A stretch of DNA of 64,000 nt from Ostreococcus mediterraneus (Eukaryota > Chlorophyta > Mamiellophyceae > Mamiellales > Bathycoccaceae): NCBI GenBank assembly GCA_012295225.1, contig WMKK01000007.1, forward strand, positions 540,605-604,604, written 5' to 3'. Made by a program: the position numbers and the translations under genes. Shown piece after piece: positions 8,070 to 16,120 of this stretch. The notes under the pieces are model-generated. The model saw nothing but the letters and a program-made list of their open reading frames with translations, was not told the DNA's origin and did no database searches. Each line of letters starts with the position of its first letter. The stretch's first letter is position 1.

Positions 8070-10622
8070 TTAACGCGGGTTGGATGGGATATTAACGACG
8101 ACGTCGCCGCCGGCGGCTGAGACACCCGAGCGACTGTGGCGAGAGCCGAGCCCATCTTTTGCCTTGAGGTCTTGAACGACGTGTTTCTCGCTGAAAGATT
8201 CGATGGCACGAGAATCATCACGGGTGCAGTCCTTCATGTATTGATTTTCGTCCAAAAGGCGGCGATTGAGTACCCGGCGAACGTAGAGCTTTACTCCGGA
8301 CAAGAGCAATCCCATGGCGCAAATAGAGGGGCAGATGTACGTCCAAGTTGCGACGAGAAGCTCGATGTGCGTGATAGTGTCCTTGATCGAGGTGTAAAAT
8401 TCCTCAGTCATGTCATACTCCAAGCTCGTCCAAGCGATTGGGAGATGAACGGCCCCACCATTGGCGCTCGTCCAGAGCGTCCTGTAAAAGACGTCTGTTG
8501 GCTGAATCTTGTAGTTTGGCTGAATAGGCACGCGCATGCCCACTGTGTTTCCAGTACGTTCGTAAATAGAGAATTCAATGTCATGTTTCGTTGCATCTGG
8601 TGCAAAAGGCCAGTCAGATGAAGAGATGTCGCCATCCCCTACAAATACTCGCGGGTTGGCGCGATGTCCATGTGGAAGTGTGTACACCGTAGGGATAAGA
8701 GTAAATCCGCTGACGTTGAAGGATCCGTGATATTCAGTATTACGGCCACAACTTGTTTTATTGATCGGGCAAGGTAAGAACTCCTCGTATGCGACACCAT
8801 ACGTCTCCACAGACACTTTGTCATTCTTTTCTACGGATCGCCCAGCTCGGCGACGAAGCGTCAAAGAGCGCTTCAAATCCAATCCCATTCCGAAGTCTCC
8901 CCACGCGGTGACGTCAGTCTCAGCTCCGAGATTCTTAATAGCGGCATACTGACCAGTCACAATATCCTTACCGATGACCTTTTCAATGTGTCCGGAATGC
9001 GGATACGTGATTGACCCCGTGCCGTCGGTACGTTGTAAAATATCCGTCGCCTCCTCTGAAGAATAGACGCCGGTAGCAATTCGGTACGGCGTGGAGCCAT
9101 ATAGATACGCCCATGTCGACTTTTCTGTCACAGTCCAAGGAACATGATCGATTCCAATCGTCGACACATCACGAATTTTCGTCACAGAACGAATGAAACG
9201 TCGCGGGTCACTGGTTGGGTACGTCGGAGATACCACGGGATCGGTATAGCCAAAAATCCACTCATGTACAGAGCGTTTGACGAGCATACCACCCGACGTG
9301 GGCCCGAGAAAAGGACCTAAAGACGTCCGAAACGCGTTTGCACCATAGCTTACCATGATATAATCAAGATATGCTTGCCAAATCAGAGCAGACGAAGTAG
9401 GGATGGAATACGCCGTCGCGATGTCCCCCGGAGCTGCCGCCAACGTTTGCGCGGCAGTCATACCCGTGGCGTCTCCAACGATAGAGTTATACATGGCAAC
9501 AGACGTCGCGGTTGGAATTGCAAGAGATGAGACCGTTACTCCCGTTATCCCCGGTATAGTGTTGACTGCGATAACAAACTCTGGAACATCTGGAAATCCC
9601 GTGAGGTAGGCTGACGGGACGCCGACCGCAGAGAGCTGCGTGACAGAGTTTCCACCGAGGGGTGTTGCGAAGAAGAGTTGCTCGATCGCGAGTGATTCAA
9701 TAGCAGCAGGTCCACTTTGAAGCGCAGCCACAAGCGTCGGGAAGTTCGGACCGAGGGTAGGATCACTTGCGATTCCAGAAAAGAGCGCGACGATGCCAGC
9801 GACGAGCGTCGAGAGCGTCGTCGGTAACGCCATGGCCAAGATATTCTTCTCGCTTCCATAAGATTCAACCATTCCAATATAGGCCAAGTTGAAAGAAACA
9901 ATCTATGAAAATAGGTAATGTTAGTGATTTTTGATAAGAATGCGTCGTTATCGTCGTACCTGATCGCCGACGGTGCAATTTTCACAAAAGTTGTCCGTGT
10001 CCATTGCTCCGTACAGCGTTGATACAAATGAGACTTCGCGGTCGTAATCAGAGAACGTGATGTTCTGACGTTTATTCAGAACATCACTCATGACATAAGG
10101 ACCAACCTCTTCGAGCGCAGGAGGCTCGGTTCCGGCAATGACTGCATCTGGATTCGTGATGTTCCAAAAATAGATGTACGCCTTGAGATTATTCTCGCAC
10201 GTCGTCGAGGATGACACCCAGCATTTATCACCCTTGTCGATTTTGTAATCCGAAATAGGGCTCAGAGCTGGAACATAAACAAATGCCAGCGGGAGACTGA
10301 CGATTAATAACAGCGCAGAAGCGGCAAAGAGGATCTATGAATGAAAATAATCAAACTCGACATATGTGAAAAAATCTTTCCACCGTACATGAAAGAAGTA
10401 GTTATTTGTTCCAGTATCTACGCCACCATAGGTGCTAAGCACCTTTGTTGGTGCGGTCGATTTTTCATTCACTTCGATGTTTTCAAAGTCGTCGCCCTGA
10501 CGAGTTGTCCCCAACATTGTGGTCCACGGAATGAGGTTCATGCGGGGGCTATTTCCGTCTCGACTTGTCAACTTGAAACGTGTTGTTGTTACATGAGCTA
10601 AATTTACCACTTACGATGTCAT
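8070..10622 (-). CDS. CD36 / LIMP-2 / SR-B family scavenger receptor, four exons
   Basis: Proposed exons in gene order: 10615-10622, 10389-10563, 9960-10334 and 8070-9902, giving 796 residues. Introns are 51, 54 and 57 bases and AT-rich; the third has a CTAAC branch-like string. A cytoplasmic N-terminus of about 61 residues leads into a hydrophobic helix (FAASALLLIVSLPLAFVYV). Then follow the family pattern AYIYFWNITNPDAV and EVGPYVMSD, a large Cys-containing lumenal part, a second hydrophobic helix around ICAMGLLLSGV, and a basic tail. Family members bind lipids or lipoproteins, or traffic enzymes to lysosomes; here a vacuolar or surface lipid receptor is plausible. Exon 1 and the donor of intron 2 are least certain. 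The start codon lies one base after the stop of the preceding same-strand gene. Confidence 0.75.
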
Positions 10623-10623
10623 T

Positions 10624-11637
10624 TTATTGTGCTTTTTTGTCTTCATCAGGTGAAGCCCAATACTGGGGAGTGTCAAGATCAGTCATGAGGCCCCAACCAT
10701 AGAGCAACGTGAGCAAAAGTCCCCAAAAGATGATAATCCCGGTGATGAGGTGAACTTGCGTCGAACACATCAACCCGCATTCAGGGGATTCATCCTGCTC
10801 TAAAGCCAACAACACGCGTCCAGTTGGAGAATGCGAGTCTAAACTGCATGCAACGCTATATTCTACGCCGTAAAAAATCCCGAGTGCGCGAATGCCTGCG
10901 CGCTCAATTGTATCCAAGCTCTGAGCAAATGATTCTCCAGTCGCGCGAGCGTCGCCCTCTTCGCACGCCATCACTACCGCTTGCGCCACTTCGATTTTCC
11001 CGGCGGCTCGAGCGCGCAAATATGTTTCAAGAGGATCTTCGTCTTCACCTGCACCCGCCACACCGCACGCCTTAGATACGAACACCTTTCGCGCGTCACC
11101 CTGTCGTGGTGTCTCACGATCGCCCAAACCAACAACGATGTCCGCGACACGCGAGCCACCGTGGGCGTTCGGCGCATAGAGAACATCTCGAGTAGATGTC
11201 GTCGACACATCACCAGACGTCAACCCATGTCGGATCCGACGCAAAGCGTCGCTGTCAATGTCTTCTGCTTTCGCGCCTCGAGCGACGAATATGAGTTCAA
11301 CGTCCTCGTAGCCATATTCACGACCGTCTCGCATCGCTGCCATCGAAACTACCGACGGCGACGTCTCACGCACATCATCACGCGCACTTCCACCCAAAGC
11401 ATGCTCGACGACGACGTCTGCGTCGACCGCTACGTACGTCGTTTCGAAGGCACTAGATTCGCTCGATCCACCAACCTCAACGCGCACGACGCCCGCATCG
11501 ACGCGCGCGACGCACGTCGCGAGCACCAAGGCTGCGACCGCGACGACCGTAAGCACGCCTCGCGCGTTTGCACCGCGCGATATCAGTCGCGCAGCCGTCG
11601 TCGTCGTCGTCGTCGTCGACATCATCCGAACGAGCAA
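10624..11637 (-). CDS. Type I single-pass membrane protein, possibly V-ATPase accessory (Ac45/Voa1-like)
   Basis: 337 residues, no intron. After a short Thr-rich start comes a signal-peptide-like helix (GVLTVVAVAALVLATCVARVDA), then an acidic lumenal region with few cysteines, one transmembrane helix near the C-terminus (ITGIIIFWGLLLTLLYGWG) and a short tail with DTPQYWASPDEDKK. This layout resembles Ac45/Voa1/BIG1-type V-ATPase accessory proteins, whose conserved part is that C-terminal helix, but I see no decisive motif and name this only as a possibility. Met-6 (11622) may be the real start. The METTL9 gene starts on the other strand about 20 to 125 bases away, so the promoter is shared. 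Confidence 0.6.
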   Translation of the reverse strand: MLVRMMSTTTTTTTAARLISRGANARGVLTVVAVAALVLATCVARVDAGVVRVEVGGSSESSAFETTYVAVDADVVVEHALGGSARDDVRETSPSVVSMAAMRDGREYGYEDVELIFVARGAKAEDIDSDALRRIRHGLTSGDVSTTSTRDVLYAPNAHGGSRVADIVVGLGDRETPRQGDARKVFVSKACGVAGAGEDEDPLETYLRARAAGKIEVAQAVVMACEEGDARATGESFAQSLDTIERAGIRALGIFYGVEYSVACSLDSHSPTGRVLLALEQDESPECGLMCSTQVHLITGIIIFWGLLLTLLYGWGLMTDLDTPQYWASPDEDKKAQ

Positions 11638-11658
11638 CGAGCACTGGCGTGGTACTGT

Positions 11659-12750
11659 ATGACGTCAAGACGCCATCCCTTGGCGCACCATATGCGCGCC
11701 GCGGCGATCGCCAAACCACAGTTCCGCGCGAGAATACACGTGCGAACGAACGCGCTGTCGATGCCGCGCGAAGATGGCGCGCTGCGACGCGTGCTCGGAT
11801 GGCCGAGCGCGGGCGCGCTGGAGCGCTTGCCCATCATATGCGCCCACTGCGACGCGGTATTCACGCCGAGTGATCTAGATTACGGGTGCTTGGGCGGTCG
11901 GTTCACGTCAGACGCGCTACGAGACGCGTTCGTACCGCTCGAGCGCGACGATGAGACGAATGAGTTCTTGATTTCATCTCGGAAGAAGTCGACGTGGACG
12001 CACGAGCGACGGTCTCGACGGTGCACCGAGCTCCGGCGTACGATGTCGCTCACTGAGGCTAACGCGGTGATTGGCCGAGGGAAAATGTTTGTATTTAGCG
12101 AGTCGCACGTAGAGGTGCTGTTAGCGGGCACGGGGTGTGGGCGTGAGTGGGCGTTGGACGTCGGCGCTGGCTGCGGAGACGTCACGTCTCGGCTCGCCGC
12201 AAAAGTAGATAAAGTATGCGCCACGGAAAGCTCGCCCGGGATGGTGGCGCGATTGCGTGAGAAGAACTTCAAAGTAGTACTCGAGAGTGACACCGTCGAG
12301 GGTGTGGTCGAGCGGGTGCGAGCGATGGGACATGAAGACTTACCGAGCGACGGTTTCGACGTCGTTTCGGCGTTAAATTTGGTCGACCGCGTGGACGCTC
12401 CCACGGCACTACTTCGCGATCTACGTGCGGCGGTGAATAAGACCACAGGAGTGGTCATCCTCGCTATTGTCGTCCCGTTTCGTCCATTCGTTGAACGAGC
12501 GGACGGCACGCGAGGTAAACCGAGTGAATTTGTCGACGCGCCTTCGTCGGGGTCGTGGGAAACCGGCGTCGAAAGCTTGTGGACAAATTTAATCAAACCC
12601 AGTGGTTTTGATTTACTCAAACTCTCGCGGGTGCCGTATATATCGGAAGGCGATCACAAGTTTGGGGCATACGTTCTCGACGACGCGGTGTTCGTACTTC
12701 GGCCGACACAAGAGCCATCCGAGGTTCCGAAAGTCAACGACTCGACGTGA
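11659..12750 (+). CDS. METTL9: METTL9 / DREV family protein-histidine methyltransferase
   Basis: The core follows the DREV family closely: EANAVIGRGKMFVFS, the AdoMet motif LDVGAGCGDVTSRLA, ATESSPGMVARL, FDVVSALNLVDRVDAP, VVILAIVVPFRPFVE and the final EGD-x-YVLDDAVFVLRP. Human METTL9 methylates the N1 (pros) position of histidine in His-x-His proteins using AdoMet; the same activity is inferred here. From 11659 the protein has 363 residues. Methionines at 11692 and 11761 are also possible starts, and a later one would leave more room for the promoter shared with the divergent membrane protein. The open frame continues upstream to 10981, but that part lies antisense to the neighbour and is not credible coding sequence. 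Confidence 0.88.
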   Translation: MTSRRHPLAHHMRAAAIAKPQFRARIHVRTNALSMPREDGALRRVLGWPSAGALERLPIICAHCDAVFTPSDLDYGCLGGRFTSDALRDAFVPLERDDETNEFLISSRKKSTWTHERRSRRCTELRRTMSLTEANAVIGRGKMFVFSESHVEVLLAGTGCGREWALDVGAGCGDVTSRLAAKVDKVCATESSPGMVARLREKNFKVVLESDTVEGVVERVRAMGHEDLPSDGFDVVSALNLVDRVDAPTALLRDLRAAVNKTTGVVILAIVVPFRPFVERADGTRGKPSEFVDAPSSGSWETGVESLWTNLIKPSGFDLLKLSRVPYISEGDHKFGAYVLDDAVFVLRPTQEPSEVPKVNDST

Positions 12751-12858
12751 AGCGGTAGTTGTGTAAATTAGCTCATTAATTAGTCCTCATTATTTCACGC
12801 ACGCGCACGACGTACTCAAGCACATACGGTCGCACGTGGGTGCAAGGGCGTTTCAATC

Positions 12859-14436
12859 ATGGCGCGCGTGAATCACGCGCCCGCACTCGCGTCGTCGACG
12901 AAGCCGCCACCGCCGCCGTCGACAAAGGAGATTCGTAGGCGCGTGCGCAGACAAGAAGTCGACCAGCGTGCGTCGTTAGACGTCTACTTCAGAACGGCTG
13001 AACACATTGCGCTACAGGTACGTACCCGCAAACATGCCTCTCGTCTCGGCTGTTGTCGCGTTCACGCATCGCGCGTCGTCGTTCTCGGAGCGGGCACCTT
13101 TGGTTTGGCGAATTTAATAATCCTCGTCGACTCACCATCGTTATCGCGTCGCGCATCGCACACGCAGGCCAAAGTGTTCCGTGCGGAAGATAATTTTCCA
13201 CAACTTTATCGATTGCTCTATGCGTACGTGTCTTTGGTGCTAGATACGATGACGGAGCACGCGGATTGGACTTCGAGCAAGTACGAGACGCGCGCGAGAC
13301 GCGAGGAGGCGCGGACGAGAGATGCCCTGGGAGAGATGGAAACGCTGGCACCGGTGATCGATGAAGCCGCAGAGTCATGGAGGCGACTATATGGGGACAA
13401 CGAAATAGCGATAGGGGCGCCGCCAGTGAGGCCACCGCCGATTTCGGTGACGCGAGGCGGGACGCACGTAGAGGCGAGCCCGAGCGGGCGATTAGATGTA
13501 GCGAGTAATGCGGCGCCAAGACCGGCAGCGGGGCTCACAGCAGCGATGGAACGGTCGTCATTGAATGTCCCTCGGCCGACAGAGGCGTCGCTGTCGAAGC
13601 ACTCGATGTTTGGGGCGAAATTGCCGAGCGCGAGCGAGACGGCGAGCGCGGCTCGGGCGGCGGCGGCGCAGTCCTCCGGACATGGCGATATAGATGGGCC
13701 ACCACTAGGGACTGGAGCAACGAATATTGACAACGCCACGACGGTTTCGTCGCCGTCATCGTCCGTGATAGGTCCAGTATCATCGCATCTAGGTGCGCAG
13801 GTTCCGCCGCCGAGTCGGGCGATTGTCGGCGCGAGCGGCAGCGTCAACCGGCACGCGCACTCCCTTTTACCGCCACCGCCTCCACCTCCACCGTCGATGG
13901 CAGAAGACTCATTTGCTCAGGGAATTATGTATAGCGCAGCAAGCGTTGACTTCCAACCCAAGGTTATCGTTCAAGTGCCAACGACTGATGAAGCGGATAC
14001 GGACCACACGCGTCTCGATACTCGGCTCAAGCTCTATGGATTGCGAGAAAAAGTTGTCCGAGGCGATGGTAACTGCCAATTCCGTGCCATTGCCGATCAA
14101 TTATTCCAAGATCAAGAGCGTCACGCCGAATGCCGTACGGTGGTGATCAACCAACTCCGCCGCGCCGCCGAAGATTACGCTCCGTACGTCCCCGAAGACT
14201 ACGACCAATACGTCCAAACCATGAGCCTTGACACCACATGGGGCGATCACATCACCCTCCAAGCCGCCGCTGACGCCTATGGCATCGCCATGTGCGTCAT
14301 TTCATCCTACAAGGACAACTTTGTGGTCGAAATCCAGCCCAAAATCAAACGCAGCGCGCGTGTCTGTTGGATTTCCTTTTGGGCCGAGGTGCACTACAAC
14401 TCCATCTACCCCTTACCCAACCCCGCCGCGGGCTAG
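12859..14436 (+). CDS. OTU deubiquitinase with an AMSH-type USP8-dimer N-terminal domain
   Basis: Two exons, 12859-13017 and 13168-14436 (475 residues). The 150-base intron (GTACGT...GCAG) is a multiple of three without stops, so the frame also reads through it. Splicing joins FRTAEHIALQ to AKVFRAEDNFPQLYRLLYAY, recreating the helical USP8-dimer domain of AMSH/STAMBP and USP8 (about residues 30-110). A long Ser/Ala/Pro-rich linker with a poly-Pro run follows. Residues about 345-470 are an OTU cysteine protease: RLKLYGLREKVVRGDGNCQF (DGNC is the catalytic cysteine box) and WAEVHYNSIYP (catalytic His), closest to plant OTU9-12. It should cleave ubiquitin chains, and the N-terminal domain suggests an endosomal/ESCRT link, which is inference. 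Confidence 0.82.
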   Translation: MARVNHAPALASSTKPPPPPSTKEIRRRVRRQEVDQRASLDVYFRTAEHIALQVRTRKHASRLGCCRVHASRVVVLGAGTFGLANLIILVDSPSLSRRASHTQAKVFRAEDNFPQLYRLLYAYVSLVLDTMTEHADWTSSKYETRARREEARTRDALGEMETLAPVIDEAAESWRRLYGDNEIAIGAPPVRPPPISVTRGGTHVEASPSGRLDVASNAAPRPAAGLTAAMERSSLNVPRPTEASLSKHSMFGAKLPSASETASAARAAAAQSSGHGDIDGPPLGTGATNIDNATTVSSPSSSVIGPVSSHLGAQVPPPSRAIVGASGSVNRHAHSLLPPPPPPPPSMAEDSFAQGIMYSAASVDFQPKVIVQVPTTDEADTDHTRLDTRLKLYGLREKVVRGDGNCQFRAIADQLFQDQERHAECRTVVINQLRRAAEDYAPYVPEDYDQYVQTMSLDTTWGDHITLQAAADAYGIAMCVISSYKDNFVVEIQPKIKRSARVCWISFWAEVHYNSIYPLPNPAAG

Positions 14437-14611
14437 CCGCGCACCTAGTACCGCTGTCATTCGAAAGAACACGAACCTACCGCACGCACGCGCGCCATCG
14501 CCCGCCTCCTCGCTCCCGCGTCGCATCGCGATTGGCCCGCGCGCCCGTTCCCTCAGCAGGTGCCCACGAGCGCTGACGTCGTCACTCACGCGCGCGCGCT
14601 TCACCGTCGCC

Positions 14612-16001
14612 ATGACGGAGACGTGCAAGTACTACCTCGCCGGCACGTGCCGCAACGGCGCGCAGTGCCGCTTCGTGCACGCCGCCGACCCAGCGCCGGG
14701 CGCCACGAGCGCCAGCGCGAGCGCCAGCGCGGGCGCCAGCGCGACCGCCAACGGCGATGTGTGCAAGTACTTTCAACGCGGCACGTGTTCGTACGGCGAT
14801 CGGTGCCGGTACGCGCACGTGCGCGCGAGTGCGAGCAGTGGAGGCGGAGCACCAGGCGGCGGCGGCGGCGGTGGATCGGGGATGTCGGCACGCGCGGCGG
14901 CGTTCGCGCCGGGCGCGGATGCGCTCGCGCGCGGGTTGGGACGGATGGGGATTCACGGCGGCGGTGGCGGCGCCAGCGGCGGTGGCGTCGTCGGTGCGGG
15001 CGCCTGGAGCGGTGCGTTTACCCCTGGTGTTGCGCAAGGCCAAGGATCGTACGATGAGGACGAGTACGGGGATGAAGATGAGGAGTGGGGGTACGTCGAC
15101 GAGCACGGAAACTGGGTGTCGTTTGACGACGAAGGCGCGGAGATGCGAGAGTTTTTAGCGGCGCAGCTTCCAGATGAGGACGAATTGCTCGGATTGACGA
15201 GCACTGGACCCAGTGGGGACGATCAGTGGGGGTATTTTGATCAGGCGGGGAATTGGGTGTCGTTTGAGGAAGGGGTTGATCAGTATTTGAACCACTCGAA
15301 TGAGGTGCGCTAGAGGCGCAAACGCGCTCGCTTTGTTGAGGGAAAATGTAAATTTGTAATGATTCATCGCTTTTCTACGGATACTTTGAATAATTTCTGA
15401 CGACGTGGTTTGTCGCGCGTAGGCTGATGCAATCGACGAAGGCGTAGGAGACGAAGGCGTAGGGGAGGACGTCGCGCGCGGCGTCGCGGAGGTGGCTGAG
15501 GACGACGCGTCGCACATCGAGTGCGCGGTGTGCCTGGAGGTTGTGATGCATGCGCCACGAATCGCCGATCGTCGGTTTGGATTGCTCAATAATTGCGATC
15601 ACGCGTTCTGCTTGTCTTGTATTCGCAACTGGCGTGAAGGTGGCGTACAGCGCGGGGCTGAAGCGTCGGCTACGAGCAACGAACTCGCCCGCGCGTGCCC
15701 AATTTGTCGCGTTTCGTCGCACTTCATCACCCCAGCCACGAGTTGGCCTCGAAATGAAGAAGAAAAGTTAAGAGTCACCGAAGCCTACCGTGAACGACTG
15801 TCTAAAATTCCATGCCGTCATTTTGATAGAGGCGATGGGATATGTCCTTTTGGTACGTCGTGCTTTTACGAGCATCGATACGCGAGCGGCGAATTGGAGA
15901 CGCCTGAAATTCGCAAGAGCACCGCGGCGGATGGGAGTTTGAATATTCTCACGCCCGTGCGATTGTCTGATTTTCTTACGACGTCGCGACGGTTTAGATG
16001 A
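14612..16001 (+). CDS. Makorin-type RING E3 ubiquitin ligase with CCCH fingers
   Basis: Proposed exons 14612-15304 and 15423-16001 in phase 0 (423 residues); the donor GTGCGC is weak, the acceptor GTAG acceptable. Order: CCCH finger 1 (CKYYLAGTCRNGAQCRFVH, residues 5-23), a Ser/Ala linker, CCCH finger 2 (CKYFQRGTCSYGDRCRYAH, about 51-69), a Gly-rich acidic region with two copies of a WGYxDxxGNWVSF motif, then a C3HC4 RING (CAVCLEVV ... CDHAFCLSCIRNW ... CPICR) and a last CCCH finger (CRHFDRGDGICPFGTSCFYEH). That order is the makorin signature. Makorins bind RNA and ubiquitinate partners. Without the intron the two halves would be separate proteins, but the domain order argues for one gene. 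Confidence 0.82.
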
Positions 16002-16120
16002 TGATGAGCGAGAAATGGGTTTGCATGCGTGTACTAGAGTGTTGTTGAAATTCATAAAATCAATTACAGTTCAATTCGTGCGTGGCGGCTAATAAAAGTG
16101 TCGTCGCAGAAATAAAAAAT

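Noticed and set aside
10981-11658. N-terminal extension of the METTL9 frame by about 226 residues
   Set aside because: It lies entirely antisense to the divergent membrane-protein gene, is Arg/Thr-rich and has no match to METTL9; a start at or after 11659 is more likely.
15305-15422. Two separate genes, a CCCH protein and a RING protein
   Set aside because: The second part lacks an ATG before its RING, and the combined order CCCH-CCCH-RING-CCCH is that of makorin.
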